From assembly GCA_963785245.1 (NCBI GenBank), contig CAWAUO010000004.1:1-64000 (forward strand): 64,000 nucleotides of DNA, in the 5' to 3' direction. Source of the stretch: JAHEEL01 sp963785245. Lineage in GTDB: Bacteria; Actinomycetota; Acidimicrobiia; Spongiisociales; UBA5794. Every line of letters begins with the position of its first letter. Position 1 is the first letter of the stretch. A model generated the notes under the pieces. The model saw nothing but the letters and a program-made list of their open reading frames with translations, had not been told where the DNA came from and ran no database searches. Below, piece after piece: positions 42,951-51,020 of the stretch. A program made the translations under genes and the position numbers.

Positions 42951-42986
42951 GGCCGGTCGGGGGATCGATGGATCCCCCGACCGGCC
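42951..42986 (+). terminator. Intercistronic hairpin after the BMP binding-protein gene
   Basis: Perfect 16-bp stem GGCCGGTCGGGGGATC / GATCCCCCGACCGGCC with tetraloop GATG, 10 bp after the stop and 15 bp before the ATPase GTG. No T-run. Likely a partial terminator or RNA stabiliser, as after xylF. Confidence 0.8.
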
Positions 42987-43001
42987 GAACAGGAGTGATG
43001 C

Positions 43002-44579
43002 GTGACGGTTAGCCCGATGCTCGAGATGCGGGGAATCACCAAACGGTTCCCGGGTGTGATCGCGAACAGCGACGTCGACTTCGACCTGTACGCGGGTGAG
43101 GTCCACGCGCTGCTCGGAGAGAACGGCGCAGGCAAGAGCACGCTCATGAAGGTCCTCTACGGGTTGTATCCGCCCGACGAGGGGACCATCACGATCGACG
43201 GTGAACTGGTGACGATCGACAGCCCGAACGCTGCGATCGACCTCGGGGTCGGCATGATCCACCAGCACTTCATGCTGGTCCCCACGCTGACTGTTGCCGA
43301 GAACGTGGCACTGGGCCTGCCGTCGAGCCGCGGCTTCATCACCGACCTCGACGTTGTCTCGAAGCGCATCGTTGAGTTGGCCGGCCAATACGGGCTCGAG
43401 GTCGATCCATCGGCTCTCGTGTGGCAGCTCTCGGTCGGTGAGCGACAGCGGGTCGAGATTATCAAGGCTCTCTATCGCGAGGCCCAACTGCTCATCCTCG
43501 ACGAGCCGACCGCGGTGCTGACGCCGCAAGAGGTCGATCAGCTGTTTGTCACGCTCCGTCAGCTCACGGCCGACGGTCGCGGCCTGATCTTCATCTCGCA
43601 CAAGCTGCACGAGGTCTTGGCCCTGAGTGATCGTATCACGGTACTGCGCCACGGTGCGGTGACCGGTGAGGTTCCGACCGAAGGCGCCACCCGCGAGAGC
43701 CTCGCCAATATGATGGTTGGTCGGCAGGTGAAGCTGAGTCCCGACCGATTGCCGGCTGAGCCGGGCGACGTCGCGCTCGAGATTCGGGACTTGACGGTTA
43801 TGGGTGACCGCGGTCTCGTCGCCGTTGACGGCCTGAGCCTCGACGTCCGCAAGGGCGAGATCCTCGGAATCGCTGGCGTATCCGGCAACGGTCAGCGCGA
43901 GATGGCCGAGACGATCGCCGGCCTGCGCGAAGCCAAGGACGGCACCATCAAGATCGAGGGAACGGATGTCACGAACGCGCTGCCGCTGAAGGTCAGGCAG
44001 GCCGGACTCGCCTACGTTCCGGAGGAGCGTATGCGAGAAGGCGCCATCGCCGACTTCACCGTGTGGGAGAACCTGCTGCTCATCGACTACGCAAGTTCTG
44101 ACTATCTGAAGGCCGGCCTGTTCGACTTTGGGAAGATCAAGGATCATTCCAACGAGTTGGTGGAGTCCTTCGACATTCGCACGCCGTCGATCGAGACCTC
44201 ATGCGGAAGTCTCTCGGGTGGAAACATCCAGAAAGTCATCATGGCCAGGGAGCTGTCATCTTCTCCGGTTGTGCTGGTGGCATCGCAACCGACCCGCGGC
44301 GTCGACATCGGCGCGGCCGAGTACATCCACCGTCGCCTGATCGACAAGCGCAACAAGCTGACCGACGCTGAGTTCATCCAGCAGAAACTGATCGAGCACC
44401 GCACCGCGATGACGGCCGTATTGATGATCTCGGAGGATCTTGACGAGATCTTCGGTTTGTCGGATCGGATTGCGGTGATGTACGAAGGCAAGATCATCGG
44501 CATCGTCGATCCAGAGGCGGCGACCCGCGAGGAAGTCGGCCTGATGATGGCGGGCGTCGCCAAGGCCGAGCCGGCCTGA
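43002..44579 (+). CDS. Nucleoside-type ABC transporter ATP-binding protein (YufO/RbsA-like)
   Basis: 525 residues with two nucleotide-binding domains. Domain 1: Walker A GENGAGKST, signature LSVGERQRVEI (degenerate second Gly), Walker B LLILDEPTAVLTPQE. Domain 2 (from about 255): the A-loop region GVSGNGQREMAET replaces a full Walker A, signature LSGGNIQKVIMA, and VLVASQPTRGVD as Walker B. A roughly 25-residue insertion (DKRNKLTDAEFIQQKLIEHR) precedes the final switch region. GTG 43002; ATG 43017 is an alternative. Completes the importer. Confidence 0.92.
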   Translation: MTVSPMLEMRGITKRFPGVIANSDVDFDLYAGEVHALLGENGAGKSTLMKVLYGLYPPDEGTITIDGELVTIDSPNAAIDLGVGMIHQHFMLVPTLTVAENVALGLPSSRGFITDLDVVSKRIVELAGQYGLEVDPSALVWQLSVGERQRVEIIKALYREAQLLILDEPTAVLTPQEVDQLFVTLRQLTADGRGLIFISHKLHEVLALSDRITVLRHGAVTGEVPTEGATRESLANMMVGRQVKLSPDRLPAEPGDVALEIRDLTVMGDRGLVAVDGLSLDVRKGEILGIAGVSGNGQREMAETIAGLREAKDGTIKIEGTDVTNALPLKVRQAGLAYVPEERMREGAIADFTVWENLLLIDYASSDYLKAGLFDFGKIKDHSNELVESFDIRTPSIETSCGSLSGGNIQKVIMARELSSSPVVLVASQPTRGVDIGAAEYIHRRLIDKRNKLTDAEFIQQKLIEHRTAMTAVLMISEDLDEIFGLSDRIAVMYEGKIIGIVDPEAATREEVGLMMAGVAKAEPA

Positions 44580-44636
44580 CCGAACGGTCCTTCGCACCGG
44601 CGTGTTCATCGTGCGGTGCCTCTACGCTGGCTCCTG

Positions 44637-46391
44637 ATGGCCTACTCGCGTGAAGATATCGACCGGGTTCGGGAACGCACCGATCTCGTGGAACTCGCCT
44701 CCGAGGTGACCCGGGTCAAGCGCTCGGGACGCTCGGTGATGGCCGTCTGCCCGTTCCACTCCGAGAAGACCCCATCGCTCTCCATCGATCCGGCCCGGGG
44801 ACTGTTCCACTGCTTCGGATGTGGCAAGAGCGGCGACGTGTTCGGCTGGGTCCAGGAGACACAAGGCCTCGGCTTCTCCGATGCACTCGAACTCCTCGCC
44901 AGGCGCGTGGGTGTCGCCCTGACCGTCGATCCGGAGGCGGCGAAGCACCGGGATCGGCGTGAACGGCTGATCGACGCCGTCGAGCGGTCGGTGGCGTTCT
45001 ACCGCGACCGGCTCAAGGCCGGCAGCGACGCCGGCCACGCTCGCGGCTATCTGCGGAGTCGTGGCTACGACGCGGACGTCGTCGACCGGTTCCATCTCGG
45101 ATACTCGCCCGAGGCCTGGGACACGCTGGTGAACCATCTGCGTGACGCCGGTGTGAAGGACGAGGCGATGACCGCCGCGGGTCTCGCATCCCGATCTCGC
45201 CGTGGCGGTCTCGTCGATCGTTTCCGGAATCGGCTCATGTTCCCGATCTACGACGTACGAGGCGATGCGGTGGGATTCGGCGCCCGCCTCCTCGACGGCG
45301 ATGGACCCAAGTACCTGAACTCCCCTGAGACCCCGATCTATCACAAATCTCGCCTGCTCTACGGGCTGAACTGGGCGAAGTCCCAGATCGTGCGCGCTGA
45401 TGAGTCGGTCGTGGTCGAGGGCTATACCGACGTGATCGCATTCCACCTCGCAGACATGCCGGTCGCGGTTGCAACCTGCGGTACGGCCTTGGGGGAAGAG
45501 CATCTCGATCTGCTCCGTCGCTTCTCGAAGAAGGTCGTTCTCGCATTCGATGCCGACGAGGCGGGCGCAGGTGCCGCCGAGCGCGGTTTTGAGCGCTCCG
45601 TCCCCGGTGATCTCGACCTTCGTGTCGCGGTCCTTCCCGAGGGCCGGGACCCCGCCGATCTCGTCGCCGATGGCCAACTCGATGCGCTGAGGGCAGCCAT
45701 CGACTCATCGGCACCCTTGCTGCAGTTCCGGATCGATCGGGAACTGGCCGGGTTCAACCTCGACGAACCTGAGGCCCGGGGACGCGCCGTGCGGGCTGCG
45801 GCGGCGCTCATTGCACTCCATCCCGACCCGGTTGTACGTCACGAATACGCGGTCCTCGTGACGCGTCGGACCGGTGTGGATGTCCCGACGGTCGAGTCTG
45901 CCCTCCGCGGTTCCGGTCGACCGGCCGCCGCCGCGCCGCCCCCGCTCGATGAGACGAGTTTGACCGGTCCGCAACGCACGGAGCGCGAGGTTCTCAGGCT
46001 GTTCCTGGCGAACGATACGGCGATCCGTTCGCTCGACGTCTCCGCCGATCTGTTTTCCGAACCAGCGTATCGCTCGGCATTCGAGGTGATCTCCGAACTG
46101 GTTGAGCCGCTCGAACCCGGGATCGTTCCCGACCTCGGCGCGACGATCGGCTCCGACGATCTACCGGAGGGCGCCTTGCTCCGATCGCTGGCGCTGCAGC
46201 AGCGGCCACTCGCCGAGGCTTCCGATGTGATGAAACGCCTCAAGCAGGAGGCGGTTGAGCGCCGAATTGAACAAGTGCAGGGCGAACTCGCCGCTGTCGA
46301 CGCCGACGCCGACCCACAGGGGTATTCAGAACAGTTCGAACGCCTGATAGCGTTGCAGAACGAACGCAGGGAATTGCGGAGCAGGGAATGA
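44637..46391 (+). CDS. dnaG: DNA primase
   Basis: 584 residues. CHC2 zinc finger C38-x2-H41-x17-C59-x2-C62 (CPFHSEK ... FHCFGCGKSG); TOPRIM core with VVVEGYTDVIAFH and AFDADEAG; a C-terminal helicase-binding region. Makes RNA primers for replication. ATG 44637 gives the canonical MAYSREDIDRVRERTDLVEL start; the longer frame adds seven unlikely residues. Coupled to rpoD by an ATGA overlap, the conserved dnaG-rpoD macromolecular synthesis operon. Confidence 0.96.
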   Translation: MAYSREDIDRVRERTDLVELASEVTRVKRSGRSVMAVCPFHSEKTPSLSIDPARGLFHCFGCGKSGDVFGWVQETQGLGFSDALELLARRVGVALTVDPEAAKHRDRRERLIDAVERSVAFYRDRLKAGSDAGHARGYLRSRGYDADVVDRFHLGYSPEAWDTLVNHLRDAGVKDEAMTAAGLASRSRRGGLVDRFRNRLMFPIYDVRGDAVGFGARLLDGDGPKYLNSPETPIYHKSRLLYGLNWAKSQIVRADESVVVEGYTDVIAFHLADMPVAVATCGTALGEEHLDLLRRFSKKVVLAFDADEAGAGAAERGFERSVPGDLDLRVAVLPEGRDPADLVADGQLDALRAAIDSSAPLLQFRIDRELAGFNLDEPEARGRAVRAAAALIALHPDPVVRHEYAVLVTRRTGVDVPTVESALRGSGRPAAAAPPPLDETSLTGPQRTEREVLRLFLANDTAIRSLDVSADLFSEPAYRSAFEVISELVEPLEPGIVPDLGATIGSDDLPEGALLRSLALQQRPLAEASDVMKRLKQEAVERRIEQVQGELAAVDADADPQGYSEQFERLIALQNERRELRSRE

Positions 46392-47524
46392 ACGAGATTG
46401 TCCGAATCGTGCTCGAGGAGCTGACGGCCAGGGGCCGCCAGCGCGGCTTCCTCGTCATGACCGAGGTCCAGCAGGAACTCGAAGAGGTCGGGGCTCCGGA
46501 CGAGTCATTCGACGCCGTATTCCTGGCACTGCGAGAGGAACGCATTCCGATCCGCGAGGACTCCGCCAACAGCCTCGCTGCCACCAACCTCTCGAACGAT
46601 GAACTCGTTCATGTGTCCGACCCGGTCCGCATGTACCTCCAGGAGATCGGCCGTTTCCCGCTGCTCACTCCGCAGCAGGAGGTCGAACTCGCCATGCAGG
46701 CCGAGGCTGGCACTCGCGCCGAGGAACAAATCGAGGAGGGATCGAAGCTTGCGCCCGCAGACCGGATCATCATCGAACGCACCGTCCGCAACGGGGACAA
46801 GGCCCGCAAACGACTGGTCGAAGCCAACCTGAGGCTCGTCGTCTCGATCGCCAAGAAATACATCGGGCGCGGCCTCAGCCTGCTCGACCTCATTCAGGAG
46901 GGCAACCTCGGACTGATCCGGGCCGTCGAGAAGTTCGACTACCGGAAGGGTTTCAAGTTCTCGACCTACGCAACGTGGTGGATCCGCCAGGCGGTGACGC
47001 GAGCACTCGCCGACCAGGCTCGCACCATCCGGGTGCCCGTCCACATGGTCGAGACGATCAACAAGCTCGCGCGCACGCAACGCACACTCATGCAGGAACT
47101 CGGCCGGGATCCGACGATCGAGGAGATCGCCGAGGAACTCGAACTCGATCCGGACAAGGTCACCGAACTCCGCCGCATCGCCCAGGACCCGGTGTCGCTG
47201 GAGACGCCACTCGGCGAAGAGGACGATTCGACGCTTGGTGACTTCGTCGAAGACACGGATGCGGAGATCCCGATTGATGTCGCGGCGTTCCATCTACTCC
47301 AGAGCTACCTGAGTCTGGCCCTTGAAGCCCTGAATGACCGCGAACGCGATGTGCTCGTCATGCGCTTCGGTCTCGCCGACGGCAAGGTTCGCACGCTCGA
47401 AGAGGTCGGTGACCACTTCCACGTCACCAGGGAGCGCATCCGTCAAATCGAGACCAAGGCGCTCGCAAAGCTACGCCAGCCGGCCCGCGCACGGAAGCTC
47501 GAGGGCTACCTCGAAGGCGCTTGA
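46388..47524 (+). CDS. rpoD: Primary RNA polymerase sigma factor (RpoD/SigA)
   Basis: 378 residues. N-terminal region 1.1-like part, region 1.2 (DPVRMYLQEIGRFPLLTPQQ), region 2 (NLRLVVSIAKKYIGRGLSLL, FKFSTYATWWIRQAVTRAL), region 3 and region 4 (VLVMRFGLADGKVRTLEEVG, VTRERIRQIETKALAKLR). Relatively short N-terminus compared with Streptomyces HrdB. Immediately follows dnaG. The stop is directly followed by a decayed SAH-hydrolase fragment. Confidence 0.96.
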   Translation: MNEIVRIVLEELTARGRQRGFLVMTEVQQELEEVGAPDESFDAVFLALREERIPIREDSANSLAATNLSNDELVHVSDPVRMYLQEIGRFPLLTPQQEVELAMQAEAGTRAEEQIEEGSKLAPADRIIIERTVRNGDKARKRLVEANLRLVVSIAKKYIGRGLSLLDLIQEGNLGLIRAVEKFDYRKGFKFSTYATWWIRQAVTRALADQARTIRVPVHMVETINKLARTQRTLMQELGRDPTIEEIAEELELDPDKVTELRRIAQDPVSLETPLGEEDDSTLGDFVEDTDAEIPIDVAAFHLLQSYLSLALEALNDRERDVLVMRFGLADGKVRTLEEVGDHFHVTRERIRQIETKALAKLRQPARARKLEGYLEGA

Positions 47525-48053
47525 TCGGGGTCCGTCTGGCACACCACGTGGGATGTCATCGTGGTCGTAAACGAGCGTGATGTGGCCGAGGGTCGTATCG
47601 CCTGAACACGCCGGCACATGCCTGCGCAGCAGCCGATGTCGTGATCACGGCGACGGGCAGGGCCGACGCGGTGAGTCTCGATCTGATCTCCCGGATGCCC
47701 GATGGCCTCGTCCTCGCGAATGCCAGGCATGTCGAGACCGAGATCGACACCCATCGACCCGATCACGAAGCGCCGGGTGTCGAGTTGGCTCCCTCGCTGG
47801 AGCGTCACGATCTCCCCAATGGCCGCTCCGTGTTCGTGCTCGCTGATGGACGGATCTTCGATCTCACTGCGGAGGGCGGTATCGGCAAGCCGATCGAAGC
47901 CATGGATCGCGGCCTCACCTTGCAGGCCAGGTCCCTCGCAGCACTCGTCGACCCACGTTCGACCTCCACCCCGGCCCCCAACCCGTGCCTGACGTTGTGA
48001 ACACCAGCACCGCAACGGCCATCCTCGAAGCGATGGGCCAATTCGGTAGCTGA
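47525..48053 (+). pseudogene. Remnant of an S-adenosylhomocysteine-hydrolase-like gene
   Basis: Frame 47581-48000 reads ADVVITATGRADAVSLDLI, ANARHVETEID, LPNGRSVFVLADGRIFDL and EAMDRGLTLQARSLAAL. This parallels the C-terminal NAD-binding half of adenosylhomocysteinase (DIFVTATG..., GHFDNEID, FPDGRSIIVLAEGRL, TNQVLAQ). Before it, a different frame has DVIVVVNERDVAEGRIA; after it, a third frame has PGPQPVPDVVNTSTATAIL to a TGA at 48051. So at least two frame changes are needed, and the N-terminal two-thirds is missing because rpoD ends at 47524. Probably a dead fragment, or a divergent short NAD-binding protein with sequence errors. Confidence 0.6.
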
Positions 48054-48054
48054 G

Positions 48055-48080
48055 TAGCGGAGTCGCCGTTCGCCAGATTC
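48055..48080 (+). repeat. GTCGCCR repeat, copy 4
   Basis: agcggagtcgccgttcgccag in the gap before the HNH gene, a degenerate pair of GTCGCCR units like those at 12645, 15336 and 29709. Confidence 0.45.
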
Positions 48081-48129
48081 TGGTTGCCGAGCAACGGTTT
48101 CTGTCACACCCGGTGGATCGGTTGCGGGT

Positions 48130-49263
48130 ATGGGACACCAGGATTTCGCCACCGACGCGATCGAGCAGAGGCTGCTTGACGACGAGGCCGCGATCGCCCG
48201 ACATCGGGCCTCACAGATGTCGCTGTTGCGTGAACTCGATCGGCGTCAGGTCGCGACGCGTGACGGGCATCGGTCCCTCAAGGAGTGGGCTACCGGCCGG
48301 ATGGACCTCGCACCCGAGATGGCAGCGATGCTCGTCACCACCGCGCGGCGCCTCGAAGACCTCCCCGATGTCGACGCTGCGGTCGCCTCCGGCGAGATCG
48401 GCTTCGACCGGGCCGTTGCGATCAGCAGGCTCGCGGGTCGTGACGATGCGTTGGATCTGCTCGCCGAGGCGGCCGGGTATGACATTGCGGGCGTCCGGGC
48501 CTTGGCGGCGAAGCGGCGTCGTATGAGCCGTCTTGACGAGATCCGAGCCTTCGAGGAACGCTACGTGTCGATCCAACCGAACCTCGACGAATCCTCGTGG
48601 CGCCTCACCGGACAGGTGCCCGGCTTCGCGGGTTGCACCATCGTCGCAGCCCTCGAGACCCGCGGCGACACCTTCCCCTACGGAGCCGACGTCACACCGG
48701 CACGCACCACAAGGAACGCCGACGCGTTGTGGTCGATCAGCCACGACGCCGTCACCGGAAGCGACGGAGCGTCGATTGATGCGTCGACACCGGTCCTCAC
48801 CGTGTTCGTCGACACCACCGAAGCCGCAGCCACGAACGGTCAGGCTGGTGTCACCCTCGAAACCGGCCCCCGGGTCGGAGCGAACGCGATCGAAGCGATC
48901 CTGTGCACCGGCGTTGTTGAAGTGACCTCCCGGACCCGGGACGGACAACCCCTCGCGTTGGGCCGCCGGACACGGGTGATCCCACCCCGACTGCGACGAT
49001 TCATCCTGCATCGCGACGGCGGCACCTGCACCGTTGCGGGCTGTGTGAGCAGGTACCGCCTGCAGGCGCATCACATGGTTCCGTGGTCCCACAATGGCCG
49101 GACCGATCCGGAGAACCTGACGACGCTGTGCTGGTTCCACCACCAGGTGATGATCCACGGCCACGGACACCGCATCGACCCCGACTCGCCACCCCAACGA
49201 AGACGACTCCTCAACCCCAGAATCCACGCACCCCCCGCCCGAACCCGATCGAGTACGGCGTAG
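48130..49263 (+). CDS. DUF222/HNH endonuclease-type protein (13E12 family)
   Basis: 377 residues. N-terminal helical DUF222-like region (about 1-230) with HRSLKEWATGRMDLAPEMAA; C-terminal HNH domain with CTVAGCVSRYRLQAHHMVPW, DPENLTTLCWFHHQVMIHG, giving the Cys pair, the HH catalytic site and the final His. Abundant in actinobacteria, often in several copies linked to mobile DNA; cellular role unknown. Next to a decayed gene and repeats, so this small region looks like a site of rearrangement. ATG 48130. Confidence 0.88.
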   Translation: MGHQDFATDAIEQRLLDDEAAIARHRASQMSLLRELDRRQVATRDGHRSLKEWATGRMDLAPEMAAMLVTTARRLEDLPDVDAAVASGEIGFDRAVAISRLAGRDDALDLLAEAAGYDIAGVRALAAKRRRMSRLDEIRAFEERYVSIQPNLDESSWRLTGQVPGFAGCTIVAALETRGDTFPYGADVTPARTTRNADALWSISHDAVTGSDGASIDASTPVLTVFVDTTEAAATNGQAGVTLETGPRVGANAIEAILCTGVVEVTSRTRDGQPLALGRRTRVIPPRLRRFILHRDGGTCTVAGCVSRYRLQAHHMVPWSHNGRTDPENLTTLCWFHHQVMIHGHGHRIDPDSPPQRRRLLNPRIHAPPARTRSSTA

Positions 49264-49273
49264 ACAACTCTTC

Positions 49274-49298
49274 GCCTCTCCCACACAGTGTGAGAGGC
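49274..49298 (+). terminator. Hairpin 3' of the HNH gene
   Basis: GCCTCT (49274-49279) pairs with AGAGGC (49293-49298) with inner CAC/GTG pairs around ACAGT-type loop, 11 bp after the stop. No T-run, so termination is uncertain. Confidence 0.4.
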
Positions 49299-49377
49299 GC
49301 GAGCACCGGCCGCCAGGCCGGAGCGCAGCGGAGAGGGCCTCTGGGAGTCCGAACCACCAAGACGAGACCAGCCGAGT

Positions 49378-49425
49378 ATTCCAACCAGCAACCAGCAACC
49401 AGCAACCGGCAACCGGCGACTCGCT
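49378..49425. repeat. CCAGCAA heptad tandem repeat
   Basis: Four to five tandem 7-mers (ccagcaaccagcaaccagcaa then ccggcaaccggcgactcgc) between the HNH gene and the convergent YtxH gene. On the minus strand they read GGTTGCTGGTTGC then GCCGGTTGCCGGTTGCTGG, passing into CGAGTCGCCGG, which links them to the GTCGCCR family. Confidence 0.65.
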
Positions 49426-49441
49426 CCAGGCTGCTCGGCCC

Positions 49442-49693
49442 CTATGTCTTCGTCGAGCCGTTCGATTCGGCGCGCTCTTTGATCTTGTCGCTCGCTGTGA
49501 CCAAACCCTGGCCGGCGGCACGGCGGACCTTGGCCGTGGAGCGATCTGCGGTCGCGGTGATCTTCCGGACCTTTTCGTTGCTGCGGACGGAGTCGTACGC
49601 GCCCTTGAGTTGGTCGTACCGTTCGCGGCCGGCGCGCGCGCCGAACACGAACCCGATACCAAGACCGACGGCGAGGCCTGTTCTGAACTTCAT
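49442..49693 (-). CDS. YtxH-domain protein
   Basis: 83 residues. An N-terminal hydrophobic, Gly-rich helix (KFRTGLAVGLGIGFVFGARA) is followed by a basic helical tail (YDQLKGAYDSVRSNEKVRK). Fits the YtxH-like family of small membrane-anchored proteins of unknown, stress-linked role. ATG at 49693; a longer frame (to 49891) would run through tRNA-Asn and is rejected. Confidence 0.8.
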   Translation of the reverse strand: MKFRTGLAVGLGIGFVFGARAGRERYDQLKGAYDSVRSNEKVRKITATADRSTAKVRRAAGQGLVTASDKIKERAESNGSTKT

Positions 49694-49792
49694 GGCAGTG
49701 ATTGTCCCACATCGGGTGCGGTGTTGGTCCGCAGGGGAGTTGGTGTTGCCCTCTGGTATTCTTCGCGCCGCCCGCCTCCTCGGCAGGCGCCT

Positions 49793-49868
49793 TCCGGGGT
49801 AGCTCAATCGGCAGAGCAGCGGACTGTTAATCCGTTTGTTGGGAGTTCGAGTCTCCCCCCCGGAGCCA
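49793..49868 (+). tRNA. tRNA-Asn (GTT)
   Basis: 76 nt with encoded CCA. Acceptor stem TCCGGGG (49793-49799) pairs with CCCCGGA (49858-49864); discriminator G, then CCA. D-arm AGCTCAATCGGCAGAGC, anticodon loop CTGTTAA with GTT at 49826-49828, T-arm GGGAG-TTCGAGT-CTCCC. No intron. Confidence 0.97.
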
Positions 49869-50001
49869 TCGGATCTGAATTGACTCAACACATCACGAGC
49901 GTGGTTCGCCGAGGGCGCTGCCCGATGAACGCCTACGGATGCGGCCGTTGCGGCGGCACCCCTGCGACAATCATGCTCACCCGCTACGGGAGACTCTCTT
50001 G

Positions 50002-51020
50002 ATGTCCGGCAATGCTACGTTCGAAATGACCGACACCGCTCTCGTGTCGATTGCCCACGTCGACGCCCCTGAGGTCGTTACCTCCGCCCAGTTTGATGAG
50101 ATTCTTGCGGACACGTTTCGCGCGTGGGTGCTCAGCCGGGTCTGCTCGAGAGTCTGGCCGGCATTCGCGAACGCCGGTGGTGGCCCGAGGGGTACCTGTT
50201 CACGGACGGCGCGGCAGCAGCAGGAGCGAAAGCGATCGCGTCCGCTGGAATCCGTGTCGAAGAGATCGGATTGTTGATCGACACGTCGGTCTGCCGCGAC
50301 CGACTCGAACCCTCGTCGGCAGTCACCGTTCACCACACCCTCGACCTCCCAAGCTCGTGCCTCAGCTTCGACCTCTCCAACGCCTGCCTCGGCTTCGTGA
50401 ACGCTCTGCAAGTGGCCGGCAACATGATCGACAGCGGTCAGATCAACTATGCGTTGATCGTCGACGGTGAGGGGAGCCGGGTCCTGCAGGAGACAACACT
50501 CGCCCGCCTCTCCGGACCCGACACGACGATGGGCGATATCTTCGCCGAATTCGCCTCGCTCACCCTCGGATCCGGGGCCGCAGCAGCGGTCGTCGGTCGC
50601 TTCTCCGACAACCCCGGGAGCCATCAGGTGATTGGTGGGATGGCTCGCGCCGACACGAGCCACCACAAGCTCTGCGTCGGCAGTCTCGACAAGATGCAGA
50701 CCGACACGAGGGCCCTGCTCGAAGCCGGACTGCAGGTGTCCAAGCTGGCATGGGGTGATGCCGAGGAGAACGGCTACCTCGACGCCGACCGCTACATCTT
50801 CCACCAGATCTCTCAGGTGCACACGAATATGCTGTGCGAACGACTCGGGATCGACATCGAGAAGGTCCCTCTCACGTTTCCGTTCCTCGGCAACGTCGGT
50901 CCGGCATCGATTCCGATCACGCTCTCCATGGAGGCCGAGAACCTCAAGGCCGGCGACCAGGTGCTGCTGATGGGGATCGGTTCGGGCATCAACACGTCGG
51001 TGATGGAACTGCGCTGGTGA
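50002..51020 (+). CDS. oleA: OleA-like acyl-CoA condensing enzyme (thiolase superfamily), one frameshift
   Basis: First enzyme of long-chain olefin synthesis: head-to-head Claisen condensation of two fatty acyl-CoAs to a 2-alkyl-3-ketoacid. The N-terminus (MSGNATFEMTDTALVSIAHV, then SAQFDEILADTF) is in one frame from ATG 50002. From about 50124 the protein continues in another: VGAQPGLLESLAGIRERRWW, active-site Cys in SNACLGFVNAL, His in HQISQVHTNML, Asn in FLGNVGPASIP. One base is missing in the CGCGCG run at 50119-50124; adding it gives ...TFRRVGAQPG. KAS III-type fold, about 340 residues. Overlaps oleBC by GTGA. Confidence 0.88.

Noticed and set aside
49442..49891. Long form of the YtxH gene (149 codons)
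   Set aside because: The extension would read through tRNA-Asn; ATG 49693 fits the family.
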